Assembly: GCF_030718205.1 (NCBI RefSeq)
Contig: NZ_JAUZQF010000004.1
Coordinates: 310,001 to 374,000 of the forward strand
Reading direction: 5' to 3'
Source: Nonomuraea turcica
GTDB lineage: Bacteria > Actinomycetota > Actinomycetes > Streptosporangiales > Streptosporangiaceae
Length of the DNA: 64,000 nucleotides
Shown here: positions 26,396 to 36,989 of the stretch, in pieces
How positions within the stretch are numbered: position 1 is the stretch's first letter
How the letters are laid out: the number at the start of each line of letters is the position of its first letter
Made by a program: the position numbers and the translations under genes
The notes under the pieces: generated by a model
Told to the model about the DNA's origin: nothing
The model's input: the letters and a program-made list of their open reading frames with translations, nothing else
Databases searched by the model: none

Positions 26396-27940
26396 ATGCG
26401 GCGCACCTCAGCATCCCTCGTCGCGGGCGCGCTCGTCGCCGCCCTCGCGTGGGCGTCCAGCCCCACCTCACCCGCCGTCGCCGTCGACCCCTCGGCCGGA
26501 GTGGCCGACCTGGCCCAGGACATCAACCAGATCCTCAGCGACTCCCGGCTCACGATCGCCAGAGCGGGCGTCGTGGTCAAGAGCGCCGCGACCGGCGAGG
26601 AGCTCTACTCCACCGACGCCGGCAAGCTGCTCATCCCCGCGTCCAACACCAAGCTCTTCACCGCGGCCGCGGCGGCGGAGACGCTCGGTCTCGATTACCG
26701 CTTCTCCACCTCCGTGCTGAACACCGGCCGCAGAGCCGGCTCGCTCCTGACCGGCGACCTGGTGCTGCGCGGCACCGGTGACCCGACGATGCTGGCCGAG
26801 GACTACGACGCGCTGGCCGCGAAGGTCGCGGCGGAGGGCATCAAGGTCGTCACCGGCAAGCTGGTGGCCGACGACACGTGGTTCGACTCCCAGCGGCTCG
26901 GCAACGACTGGTCGTGGGACGACGAGACCGCCTACTACGCGGCGCCCATCTCCGCACTGACCGCCTCACCGGACCGGGACTACGACGCGGGCTCGGTGGT
27001 CGTGGCCGTGGCCGCCGACGGCGACCAGGTCAAGGTGACCACGACGCCGGAGACCGACTATCTGAAGATCGTCAACAAGGCCACCGTGGGCACGCGGACC
27101 GACGTGCTCATCGAGCGGCAGCACGGCACCCGGACGGTCGTGATCACCGGCACGGTGGCGACCCCGTACCAGGAGTGGGTGGCCGTGGACGACCCCACCG
27201 CGTACGTCTCCTCTCTGTTCCGCAAGTCGCTGGCCAAGCACGGCGTCAAGGTCCTCGGCCCGACCGTGGCCGCGGCGACCCCGCAAGGGGCGACGGAGCT
27301 GGCCGCGCACGAGTCGATGACGCTGGGCGAGCTGCTGGTGCCGTTCATGAAGCTCAGCAACAACATCCACGCCGAGATCCTCACCAAGGCCATGGGCCGC
27401 AAGGTCGCCGGCCAGGGCACGTGGTCGGCCGGGCTCAAGGTCAGCACCGACTTCGCCAAGGCGAACGGCGTCCAGGTGATCAACATGCGGGACGGCTCCG
27501 GATTGTCGCGCCGCGATGGGTTCTCGCCCGGCTCGATCGCGCAGCTGCTGACCGCCGTACGCGGCAAGCCGTGGTTCCCCACCTGGTACGAGTCGCTCCC
27601 CATCGCCGGCAACGCCGACCGCTTCGTGGGCGGCACGCTGCGCAGCCGGATGCGTAACACGCCGGCCGCGAACAACGTCCACGCCAAAACCGGCTCGCTG
27701 ACCGGGGTGACGTCGTTGTCCGGGTACGTCACGAGCGCCGACGGCGAGCCGCTGATCTTCTCGATCATGCTGAACCAGTACCTGTCGGGCTCGCCGAAGG
27801 ACATCGAGGACAAGATCGCGATCCGGCTCGCCCAGTTCTCCCGCGCCAACCCGGTCAACGCCACGGCCCAGCTGCGCTCGGCGGGTGACGCCCCGGCAGG
27901 CGACCTCGAGTGCTCGTGGCTGAAGCCCGCACACTGCTAG
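26396..27940 (+). CDS. dacB: D-alanyl-D-alanine carboxypeptidase/endopeptidase (PBP4, S13)
   Basis: A 514-residue exported peptidoglycan enzyme that trims or opens peptide cross-links. It has a signal peptide (residues 1-30), SxxK as SNTK (Ser83, Lys86), SxN in KLSNNIHAE (Ser321), and KTG (431-433) in HAKTGSLTG. The large insert between SxxK and SxN is typical of PBP4. ATG with GGAG upstream. It precedes a secreted CAP protein, but a 181-bp gap separates them. Confidence 0.93.
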   Translation: MRRTSASLVAGALVAALAWASSPTSPAVAVDPSAGVADLAQDINQILSDSRLTIARAGVVVKSAATGEELYSTDAGKLLIPASNTKLFTAAAAAETLGLDYRFSTSVLNTGRRAGSLLTGDLVLRGTGDPTMLAEDYDALAAKVAAEGIKVVTGKLVADDTWFDSQRLGNDWSWDDETAYYAAPISALTASPDRDYDAGSVVVAVAADGDQVKVTTTPETDYLKIVNKATVGTRTDVLIERQHGTRTVVITGTVATPYQEWVAVDDPTAYVSSLFRKSLAKHGVKVLGPTVAAATPQGATELAAHESMTLGELLVPFMKLSNNIHAEILTKAMGRKVAGQGTWSAGLKVSTDFAKANGVQVINMRDGSGLSRRDGFSPGSIAQLLTAVRGKPWFPTWYESLPIAGNADRFVGGTLRSRMRNTPAANNVHAKTGSLTGVTSLSGYVTSADGEPLIFSIMLNQYLSGSPKDIEDKIAIRLAQFSRANPVNATAQLRSAGDAPAGDLECSWLKPAHC

Positions 27941-28121
27941 CCGCCCGTCGCAGCCCCCGACGCCCAGGGGGCCGCGATGGTTTACCGGGCTCAGCACGGC
28001 ATCTGATCACGATTCGGCTACTTGGAGCTCCAGGTATGCCATGGCTTTTCGGGACATGGCGGACTTAGGAGGACCAGAATGCGGATTCGACGCAATGTCG
28101 AGCCCGTAGTCGGAGGACAAA

Positions 28122-28910
28122 ATGCGCAGACCGCTCCAGGCCTTGGCCTGTGCCGGGAGTCTGGCGGCATTGAGCTTCCCTGGACCCGCCGAAGCTCGCG
28201 CGGCGGCCGCTCAACCCCAGGCCACCCAGCAGGCATGCCGGGTCGTCGCGGTCAAACCGGTCGTCTCCAAGGGCAAGGTGCGGGGCACGGCCGTCCGGAC
28301 CGGCTGCGCCGACCAGGCCCGCCTCCGGGTACGCATCACGGTGGCCGTCACCGGCCCCGACCGCATCGTCAAGAGCGGCTCCCAGATCATCGGCAACGGC
28401 CGGATCACCGCCGGCGCCACCTGCACCGCCACCGCCCGCCGTTACTACGTCGTCGCGCTCGACGCGCAGGGCCGGGTCGACACGTCCGGCTCCGTGAAGC
28501 TGTCGTGCGGGCGCCCGGCCGCGAGCCGGAGTTTCGCCTCGGCCGAGACCGCGGTCGTCAAGCTCACCAACGACGCTCGCGCCAAGAACGGCTGCCGCCC
28601 GCTGATCCACGACCGCAAGCTCCACCTGGCCGCCGAACGCCACTCGGCGGACATGGCCGCCAACAACTACTTCGACCACGACTCGCGCGACGGCCGCACG
28701 TTCGACCGGCGCATCAGGGCGGCGGGCTTCGCCTTCACCAGGGCGGGCGAGAACATCGCCAAGGGCCAGCCCACCGCCGCAGCGGTGGTCCGGGCCTGGC
28801 TCAACAGCCCCGGACACCGGGCCAACATCATGAACTGTGCCTTCACCCACATCGGCGTCGGGCACAACACCAAGGGCCCGACCTGGACCCAGGACTTCGG
28901 AACCCCCTGA
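28122..28910 (+). CDS. Secreted CAP-domain (SCP/PR1-like) protein
   Basis: A 262-residue protein with a signal peptide (about 1-27), a beta-rich N-terminal domain with cysteines (residues about 35-125), and a C-terminal CAP domain: VVKLTNDARAKNGCRPL, LAAERHSADMAANNYFDHDS, AGENIAKGQPTA and WLNSPGHRANIMN, with the conserved His/Glu residues. The function of bacterial CAP proteins is mostly unknown. Start at ATG 28122 behind GGAGG. Two earlier ATGs with good ribosome binding sites (28036, 28079) open other frames (see findings). Confidence 0.87.
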   Translation: MRRPLQALACAGSLAALSFPGPAEARAAAAQPQATQQACRVVAVKPVVSKGKVRGTAVRTGCADQARLRVRITVAVTGPDRIVKSGSQIIGNGRITAGATCTATARRYYVVALDAQGRVDTSGSVKLSCGRPAASRSFASAETAVVKLTNDARAKNGCRPLIHDRKLHLAAERHSADMAANNYFDHDSRDGRTFDRRIRAAGFAFTRAGENIAKGQPTAAAVVRAWLNSPGHRANIMNCAFTHIGVGHNTKGPTWTQDFGTP

Positions 28911-29099
28911 GAGCCACGGGAGCGCAGGGCTTTCACCGGCCACACCCCTAGCCGGTTTCCCACCGCACGCCCACAGCGCTCCCCTTCCAGCGGGCCCGGC
29001 CGCGCCTCCCCCCGCACACAGGACCGCGGCCGGGCCCGCACGTCCACCTCACCGCTTGGGGTCCGGTCCGACGATCCCGGGTATGAGCCCTGAGCACGG

Positions 29100-29135
29100 C
29101 GAAGGGGGCCAAGCCCCAACGGGCGGCCCCCTTCG
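29100..29135. terminator. Hairpin between CAP gene and small secreted gene
   Basis: An 11-bp perfect stem (cgaagggggcc / ggcccccttcg) with a 14-nt loop, between two convergent genes. No T-run, so a GC-type bidirectional terminator. The rest of 28911-29147 holds nothing I can identify. Confidence 0.65.
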
Positions 29136-29147
29136 TACGCGGTTAGG

Positions 29148-29423
29148 TCAGCGGCTCAGGATGTTGATGGGCAGGATACCCCCGAGATCGTTCAAGAGGT
29201 CCAGCCCGACGAGCGCGTTGTAGGTACCGAAGTTGTTCCGGTCGCCGATGTAGGACAGCCTCTCCCCGTTCCCGTTGGTGTCGAGTCCGGCGCCGTCCAG
29301 GTCAGGCAGGATGTTTGCCTGGACCGACTCGACGGTGACGGCGGGTGTCGCAGCCAGCGCGGAGCCGCCGAACATGACCATCCCGCCGGCGAGACCGAGC
29401 AGGACGAGCCCTTGTCTATACAT
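29148..29423 (-). CDS. Small secreted protein of unknown function
   Basis: A 91-residue protein. Residues 1-25 are a signal peptide (LVLLGLAGGMVMFGGSALA). The mature part is Asn/Asp/Gly-rich (ILPDLDGAGLDTNGNGERL, RNNFGTYNALVGLDLLNDL) and has no cysteine, so it is not a typical short chaplin. ATG 29423 follows AAGGAG. The 217 bp upstream (29424-29640) contain no other gene. Confidence 0.7.
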   Translation of the reverse strand: MYRQGLVLLGLAGGMVMFGGSALAATPAVTVESVQANILPDLDGAGLDTNGNGERLSYIGDRNNFGTYNALVGLDLLNDLGGILPINILSR

Positions 29424-29640
29424 GGTCGAATCTCCTTGATACCTCTCGACTACTCTCCGTAGCCATCGCGAGAAGATCTGCCCGACGTCCTCGTTCAACA
29501 AACCACCCGCATTCCTGTCTTGACCTGCGAAAATACCCCAGCTAGGGGAAGAGGTGCCAAAGATCATCCTTCTTGGCGCATACATGCGCTCGAATGAGGA
29601 AGATCCCCCGCTTTCATGACCGCCGGATGACCTCCGATCG

Positions 29641-30408
29641 CTAGGGCAGGGTGAGAACCACCGGACCGTCGGCGGTGACGGCGACCGTGTGCTCAACATG
29701 CACACTCCTGCTGCCGTCCGCCGAGCACACCGACCAGCCGTCATCGGCCATGTAGTAGTCGTCGCCGCCCCCGGCCATCAGGCTCGGCTCGATCGCGATC
29801 ACCAGGCCGGGTCGCAGCAGCAGGCCCCGTCCCCCGCGGGCCTCGTTGGGCACGAACGGCGACTCGTGCATGGCCCGCCCGATGCCGTGGCCGCCGAAGT
29901 CGTTCTGCATGCCGTAGCCGGCGCCGCGACCGACCATGGACATGGCGTGGCCGATGTCGCCCATCCTGCCGCCGGGCACGGCCGCCTCGATGCCGGCGGC
30001 GAGCGTCTCCTCGGCCACCTTGATCAGCTTCAGGTCCTCCGCGTGCGGCCGGCCGACCGTGAAACTCACCGTGCCGTCGGCGTGCCACCCGTCCACGTAC
30101 GCGCCGCAGTCCACGCTGAGCAGGTCGCCGTCGCGCAGCCGGTACGGCGTCGGCAGGCCGTGCAGCATGACCCCGTTAACGGAGGTGCAGATCACGCCCG
30201 GGTACGGGGTGGCGCCGAACGCCGGGTGGTACCCCAGGAACGACGCCCCCGCCCGCGCCTCCTCGATGACCGTCCGCGCCACCTCGTCGAGCCGCGCCAG
30301 CGACACCCCGACGGCGGCCTGCTCCCGCACCGCGGCATGGACGGCCGCGACCACCCGCCCCGCCTCACGCATCGCGGCGATCTCCCCCGCACTCTTCAGC
30401 TCGATCAC
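29641..30408 (-). CDS. map: Type I methionine aminopeptidase (probable second copy)
   Basis: Removes initiator Met from nascent proteins. The 255-residue pita-bread-fold enzyme has its metal ligands: Asp in SVDCGAYVDGWHAD, His in GGHGIGRAMHE, Glu in AIEPSLM and Glu in HVEHTVAV. There is no N-terminal zinc-finger extension. Housekeeping map is usually beside secY/adk, so this accessory-region gene is probably a paralogue; the symbol marks activity, not copy. GTG start with GGGGAGG. A 30-bp palindrome in its promoter suggests specific repression. Confidence 0.9.
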   Translation of the reverse strand: MIELKSAGEIAAMREAGRVVAAVHAAVREQAAVGVSLARLDEVARTVIEEARAGASFLGYHPAFGATPYPGVICTSVNGVMLHGLPTPYRLRDGDLLSVDCGAYVDGWHADGTVSFTVGRPHAEDLKLIKVAEETLAAGIEAAVPGGRMGDIGHAMSMVGRGAGYGMQNDFGGHGIGRAMHESPFVPNEARGGRGLLLRPGLVIAIEPSLMAGGGDDYYMADDGWSVCSADGSRSVHVEHTVAVTADGPVVLTLP

Positions 30409-30425
30409 GGCCCCTCCCCTTATCC

Positions 30426-30455
30426 GGCGATAACTATACCGGTATTATTATCGCC
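30426..30455. promoter_or_regulatory. 30-bp operator-like palindrome before map
   Basis: Arms ggcgataactatacc and ggtattattatcgcc match at 13 of 15 positions with no spacer. It starts 18 bp upstream of the map GTG, overlapping where a promoter must lie, and is AT-rich in a GC-rich region. Size and symmetry fit a TetR- or MarR-type operator; no such regulator is adjacent. Confidence 0.65.
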
Positions 30456-30474
30456 AGACCGTGGCCGTGTCCAT

Positions 30475-30609
30475 TCAGTCGAGTCCTCGCCTGCCCGGGG
30501 TCCAGAAGGGCTTCGTCCGCACATCCCTGGGCGACCAGCCGCGCTCGTTGACGAGGTGGCCGCGGACGGCCTGGATCGTGCGTGCCTCGCCGGCGAGATA
30601 CGCGTGGCC
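30475..30609 (-). pseudogene. C-terminal remnant of a siderophore-interacting protein
   Basis: The reverse strand encodes YLAGEARTIQAVRGHLV, then NERGWSPRDV, ending PFWTPGRRGLD and a TGA. This is the conserved C-terminus of siderophore-interacting (ViuB/SIP) ferric reductases, where GEA..VRALRRHLV and YWxxG are typical. The FAD domain and most of the NADPH domain are missing; upstream lies the hydrolase stop codon in the same frame. I see a decayed fragment of about 44 codons. Confidence 0.65.
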
Positions 30610-30657
30610 GGGTCGTGGGCCGCACGCCGGACGTGCCGTTCGACTGGCGCGGCCTGG

Positions 30658-31542
30658 TCACGTGAGGACGCGGACCAGGAAGTCGCGGATGAGGGGGAGG
30701 ATCTCGCCGAGGTTGGTCTCCAGCGCCCAGTGGCCGGCGTCGAGCACATGCAGCTCGGCGTCCGGCAGGTCGCGCAGGTACGCCCTCGCGGCGCCCTCGG
30801 GCATGTAGCCGTCGTGCGGGCCCCACACGATCAACGTCGGGGGACGGTGCTCACGCAGGTACGCCTGCTGTTTCGGGAACCATCCGATCGTGGTCGCCTG
30901 GTCTTCGAAGAGCCCGACGACGTTCTCGCGACGCTGCGGCGTGTCCATCAGCGCCCAGTGCAGTTTCCACAGGTCCGGGCTCACCCGGACGGCCAGGTGC
31001 TCGGGCAGCTCGCCGGCGAACTCGTCACGGAAGCCGTCTTCCGTGACGTTGGCGGCCAGCTTCGCCCGGCCCTCCGGCGTCGGGCGCGCCCAGAACTCCT
31101 TCAGCCACCCATACTTCGGCCCCAGCTCGTCCTCATAGATGTCGCCGTTCTGGATGACGAGCGCGGTGACCCGCTCGGGGGCGCGCATGGCCAGGCGGAG
31201 CCCGAACTGGGAGCCGTAGTCATGCAGGTAGATGGCGTATCGGGACAGTCCCATGGTCCGCGTGAAACGGTCCAGGAAGTCGGCGTAGCCGTCGAAGGTG
31301 TAGGAGAAGGCGGTGCGGTCGGGCGTTCCGCTGTAGCCGAAGCCCGGCAGGTCGGGTGCGATCAGCCGCCAGCGGTCGCCGAGTGCGGGCAAGAGGTTGC
31401 GGAATTCGTACGAAGAGCAGGGGTAACCGTGCGGCAGCAGGAAAACCGGCGCGTCCGGCGGCCCGGCCGCGCGGTAGAAGATCTCGATCCCGTCGACGTC
31501 GATCGTCCTGTGCGCGACCGGTGCCATGGTGCTTGTGGTCAT
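30658..31542 (-). CDS. Alpha/beta hydrolase, epoxide hydrolase/dehalogenase type
   Basis: A 294-residue alpha/beta-fold enzyme. The oxyanion motif is HGYP (38-41). The nucleophile elbow is LHDYGS with Asp108, as in epoxide hydrolases and haloacid/haloalkane dehalogenases, not the Ser of esterases. The C-terminal catalytic His is in LDAGHWALE. The lid region is Trp-rich. Substrate unknown. ATG 31542; ATG five codons later is possible. The gene stops in frame with the SIP remnant. Confidence 0.88.
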   Translation of the reverse strand: MTTSTMAPVAHRTIDVDGIEIFYRAAGPPDAPVFLLPHGYPCSSYEFRNLLPALGDRWRLIAPDLPGFGYSGTPDRTAFSYTFDGYADFLDRFTRTMGLSRYAIYLHDYGSQFGLRLAMRAPERVTALVIQNGDIYEDELGPKYGWLKEFWARPTPEGRAKLAANVTEDGFRDEFAGELPEHLAVRVSPDLWKLHWALMDTPQRRENVVGLFEDQATTIGWFPKQQAYLREHRPPTLIVWGPHDGYMPEGAARAYLRDLPDAELHVLDAGHWALETNLGEILPLIRDFLVRVLT

Positions 31543-31577
31543 GGCGTACGCACCTGCCCACCATGACCGGGAGCTAT

Positions 31578-32417
31578 CTAGTTCCAGACCCCCGGAACAC
31601 CGGCGGGAACCTCATCCTTGACTTCACTCTGGTCGATCACGTCCCCCTGCAGAGGAAGCAGAACGGTGACCTGACGCCCCCAGTCCATGAACCTGGTCTC
31701 CGACTCGACCTGCACCGAGCCCTTGTCGCCCACAGGCAGCACGCCCTTGGCGGACACCCGCTCGACCAGGCCGTCGCCACCGACCCGGATCGTGTAGGAG
31801 ATCTTGCCGACCCGGCCCTTCTTCGAGGGCGTCCCGAACCGCTCGGCAAAAGCGTCGGACACCGAGGCGAGCTTCTTGGTCGTGATCGACCCCTTCACCA
31901 CCCCGTCACGCGCGGAGGTGCGCTCGGCCAGCAGCGTCTTGAGCGTGGCCGGCTCCAACACCTCGATCAGCAGATTGCTGGCCGGCGCCCCCACCGCTCC
32001 ATAGCGCACCCAGCTCGCGTCGGCCCGCCGCAACGCCGTCTCCACCACCGGCCCGGAGACGTAGCTCACGTCCCCAGCCGAGATCATCCTGGTGGACGAC
32101 TGCTGCAGCGCCTCGGTCTCCTCCGGCTCCGCCTTCATCATCCTGCGCAGCAAATCCGCGCTGTAGCGCAGGGTGTGGGCCACATCGGAGGCGACCACGC
32201 CACGCGTGCCGAACCCGATCGTGCCATCGAGCTCGGACGTGGCGACCTGGCCCGGCGAGTACGTCACCTTCGCCGTGGCCAGCACATTGACGGCCTTGCC
32301 TGGCGCCAGCTCGGCCTTGAGCACCTTCACCGGGTCGATCTTGGGCGCTGCCTGCGCGGGGGCGGCCGCTAAGGCCAGGCCCGCTACCACGGCGGCACCG
32401 ACGATTGTTCGCTTCAT
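31578..32417 (-). CDS. Secreted protein of unknown function, LppX/LprG-like fold possible
   Basis: A 279-residue exported protein. Signal peptide MKRTIVGAAVVAGLALAAAP then AQA, with no lipobox Cys. The mature part alternates beta-strand-like segments (KGSITTKKLASVSDAFAERF, GKISYTIRVGGDGLVERV, GSVQVESETRFMDWG), resembling the LppX/LprAFG half-barrel that binds lipids. That is a resemblance only. ATG 32417, matched by a signal peptide; upstream frame DNA is not coding. Single gene. Confidence 0.75.
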   Translation of the reverse strand: MKRTIVGAAVVAGLALAAAPAQAAPKIDPVKVLKAELAPGKAVNVLATAKVTYSPGQVATSELDGTIGFGTRGVVASDVAHTLRYSADLLRRMMKAEPEETEALQQSSTRMISAGDVSYVSGPVVETALRRADASWVRYGAVGAPASNLLIEVLEPATLKTLLAERTSARDGVVKGSITTKKLASVSDAFAERFGTPSKKGRVGKISYTIRVGGDGLVERVSAKGVLPVGDKGSVQVESETRFMDWGRQVTVLLPLQGDVIDQSEVKDEVPAGVPGVWN

Positions 32418-32506
32418 CTGCGTTTTCCTTGGGACGGTCCAGAGGGACGCGAACAATCTTGTGCATCTAAGATCGTTAGTCAACTTGTTCGAGCAAAGCG
32501 ATATTG

Positions 32507-32720
32507 CTAGGCGTTGTCGCGGATTTCTTCCGCCAGTCCGCGCAGTGACGCGATCGGACGCTCGCGTGCCACAGGTTGATCCCCGGCGCCTGCAACGCAC
32601 GTGTGAGCCGTCCGGTCACCTCTACGGCGGCCCGCATGACGTGCGCCGCCTGCGACGGTGTGGTCATCTTCGTACATCGCGTCGCCCGCCCGAACGCGGC
32701 TCAACCCGATACGAGTGAGC
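32507..32720 (-). pseudogene. Broken HIT-family hydrolase
   Basis: Pieces of a HIT (histidine triad) nucleotide hydrolase occur in two reading frames. AGDAMYEDDHTVA is the N-terminal pattern, then VTGRLTRALQAPGINLWHAS is the middle pattern in another frame, then RERPIASLRGLAEEIRDNA is the tail in the first frame. The HxHxHxx triad region and the core between the first two pieces are missing. At least two deletions or frameshifts are needed. 32418-32750 holds no other gene. Confidence 0.6.
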
Positions 32721-32750
32721 GCCCCTCGGGGAGAGAGGCGCTCAAGGGCT

Positions 32751-32912
32751 TCAGGACTCGCGCTTGGGAATGATCCGCTTGACGGCGAGACCCGCGGAGA
32801 CGACCGTGAAGATCGCCAGCCCGATCCAGATCGCGTTGAACCCGGCGAATGGAGCGGACACGAGACCCCCGAAACCGGCCGCCACACCCCCGATCGGCAC
32901 ATTGTTGTACAT
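32751..32912 (-). CDS. 53-residue single-helix membrane protein coupled to the GT2 gene
   Basis: MYNNVPIGGVAAGFGG, then a hydrophobic segment (NAIWIGLAIFTVVSAGLAV, about 26-44) and a basic tail KRIIPKRES: one membrane helix with a Gly-rich outside part. ATG 32912 lies 3 bp after the glycosyltransferase stop in transcription order, within GGAAATGGTGAGC; ATG 32921 would overlap that gene. The close coupling suggests an accessory subunit of the glycosyltransferase. Confidence 0.75.
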   Translation of the reverse strand: MYNNVPIGGVAAGFGGLVSAPFAGFNAIWIGLAIFTVVSAGLAVKRIIPKRES

Positions 32913-32914
32913 GC

Positions 32915-34105
32915 TCACCATTTCCTTTCTCTGTGCCAGGCCGCCTCCCAAAAGGCCTTCGCCTGGACGATCTGCAGGAACACGTCGAAGACCATCTCCA
33001 CGAACAGCAATCCGGCCAGGAGCATCTGCCGGGGACCGCGGGCGCGTACGGTCACGACGCGTTCGACCATGAAGACCACGGTGATGGCGGCCCACACGGG
33101 CTGGATCAGCAGGCCACCCGTCACCGCGATGGACCACACAACGGTCCCCAGGTAGAGGAAGACGACCACGACACCGATGAGCGAGAGCACCTGCCGTCCC
33201 CAGTAGGGCCGGGTCACCTTCGTCCACCCGTAGTCGGTCAGGTTCTCCAGCGCGCCGCGCTTCCAGCGCAACCGCTGGCGGAACAGCTCGCGCCAGGTGG
33301 GCATGACCTCGGTGGTCAGCGTGCATTCCCTGGGCGCCAGGATGCGCAGGCGCAGGTGAAGGATGGCCAGCGTCAGCTCGTTGTCCTCGGTGAGGACGCG
33401 CACGTCGTACACGTGGCCCGCGCCGGGCAGGCGACCGGCGCGCCGCGCGGCGACGACCTGTTGCAACGTGAGCGCACGGAAGAGGGTGGCGGTCCCGGTC
33501 AGCACGAGCGCCTTGCCCTGGAGTCGGCGGACGTCGCGAGCGTAGCGGACGTACTCGTTGCGCTGGAGCGTGCCGACGAATCCGCCGCCGTCCTTACCGG
33601 TGAAGGTGCCGCCGACGGCGGCGTAGCGGCCACCGCTCAGGTATTCGAGCCCGGCCTGGACGAAGTCCCGGTCCAGCGCCGAGTCGGCGTCCATGACGAG
33701 GATCGCGTCGTCCGGACCGAGGAAGTGCAGCAGCCGGTCGAGCACCTGGTTGAGCGCGCCTGCCTTCTTGTGCGCGTTGCCCACGCTCTCGTACACCTCG
33801 GCGCCACGACCACGGGCGATGTGGGCGGTGGCGTCGAAGCAGTTGTCGGCGATCACGATGACGCGATCCGGCGGCCGGGTCTGCAAGCGCAGCGAGTCGA
33901 TGCTCTCGGCGATCTGCTCGGCCTCGTTGTGGGCGGGGATCAGCGCCGTGACACGCATCCGGTCGATCGGCGTCCAGGGCAGACTTGTCTTGCCATCGTC
34001 ACGGTGCGACGTCGGTCGCGGTCGCGCGACGGCCCGCTGAGGGGTCACGTGGGCGCTTTCAGGCGAAGTGGGGTGATGAGACGGAGCTATCGCCTGATGG
34101 AGCAA
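32915..34105 (-). CDS. Membrane glycosyltransferase family 2, processive type
   Basis: A 396-residue enzyme. After an N-terminal tail of about 48 residues comes the GT-A fold with VTALIPAHNEAEQI, DAD (metal binding, ILVMDADSALD), TED (acid/base, LTEDNELT) and RQRLRWKRG, the R/QxxRW product-site motif of cellulose, chitin or hyaluronan synthase-like enzymes. Four hydrophobic C-terminal segments follow. It probably makes or exports a beta-linked polysaccharide. ATG 34105 is in track with an odd polar N-terminus, so the true start may be downstream (for example ATG in IDRMRVTALIP). Confidence 0.88.
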   Translation of the reverse strand: MLHQAIAPSHHPTSPESAHVTPQRAVARPRPTSHRDDGKTSLPWTPIDRMRVTALIPAHNEAEQIAESIDSLRLQTRPPDRVIVIADNCFDATAHIARGRGAEVYESVGNAHKKAGALNQVLDRLLHFLGPDDAILVMDADSALDRDFVQAGLEYLSGGRYAAVGGTFTGKDGGGFVGTLQRNEYVRYARDVRRLQGKALVLTGTATLFRALTLQQVVAARRAGRLPGAGHVYDVRVLTEDNELTLAILHLRLRILAPRECTLTTEVMPTWRELFRQRLRWKRGALENLTDYGWTKVTRPYWGRQVLSLIGVVVVFLYLGTVVWSIAVTGGLLIQPVWAAITVVFMVERVVTVRARGPRQMLLAGLLFVEMVFDVFLQIVQAKAFWEAAWHRERKW

Positions 34106-34204
34106 ATGCCCAGGTCAGCTAGCAAAAGGCAATCTACCACACCATTTACCCTGCTTTAGCACCTCAAGAGGCCCTATCGGCTCGTATACAGTTGCATCTC
34201 ACGA

Positions 34205-34865
34205 ATGCCGCTTGCCTCCCTCTTGATCCGGGCTAGGTGCCCTTTGTCCAAACCTTGTGCCCGCCGTGGCGTCGTGCTGCCCGCCCTCGCCGCCGGGCTC
34301 GGCGCCGCCGCTCTGATCGCGATGTCGTCGTGGCCCCGGTCCGCGGCGCCCGCCGTCCCGGCTCCCGCGCCCGCCACCGCCGCCACCGTTCCGGTGGCCG
34401 CGGCTCCGCGGGTCCCGGCCTCGCCCCCGGTGCACGTGGAGATCCCCGGGATCGGCGTACGGGCGAAGGTCATGAAACTGGGCCTCGGCTCCGACGGCAC
34501 GCTGGAGGTCCCGCCCCTGTCGAAGGCCGAGCAGACGGGCTGGTACGAGCGGGGCGCGGCCCCGGGAACCGCCGGCCCCACCGTGATCGTCGGCCACGTG
34601 GACACCGCCGACGGCCCCGCCGTCTTCTACCGGCTCGGCGATCTGCGCCCGGGCGATCGCGTACGGGTGACGCGTGCCGACGGCAAGGTCGCCACGTTCC
34701 AGCTCGACGCCCTGGAGTCGGTACGCAAGGACGCCTTCCCCACCCAGCGCGTCTACGGCGACGTGGCGTACCCGGCCATCCGGCTGATCACCTGCGGCGG
34801 CGACTTCGACCGCACGAGCGGCCACTATCGGAACAACACCATCGCCTACGGCCACCTCGTCTCGA

Positions 34866-34873
<8 letters not shown>
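34205..34873 (+). CDS. Class F sortase
   Basis: A 222-residue membrane-anchored transpeptidase. One N-terminal hydrophobic segment (about 23-43) and a Pro/Ala linker lead to the sortase domain with His131 (VGHVDT), Cys197 (LITCGGDFD) and Arg209 (HYRNN). Class F enzymes are actinobacterial and usually lack a dedicated substrate nearby; no LPxTG protein is seen in the window. The 100 bp before it (34106-34204) are AT-richer, consistent with a divergent promoter shared with GT2. Confidence 0.92.
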
Positions 34874-36944
<2,071 letters not shown>

Positions 36945-36989
36945 TCACGCAGGTACGCAAATAAGGGGGTCGGCGGCTATGCTGGCGGC

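Noticed and set aside
27941-28121. Possible c-di-AMP (ydaO) riboswitch before the CAP gene
   Set aside because: Such switches precede wall-active secreted proteins, but the 181-bp gap is short and I could not find the conserved ydaO core.
28079-28951. ORF starting at ATG 28079 with a strong Shine-Dalgarno, overlapping the CAP gene
   Set aside because: As a full-length product it is an out-of-frame Arg/Pro/Gly-rich shadow of the CAP gene. Kept only as a possible leader signal.
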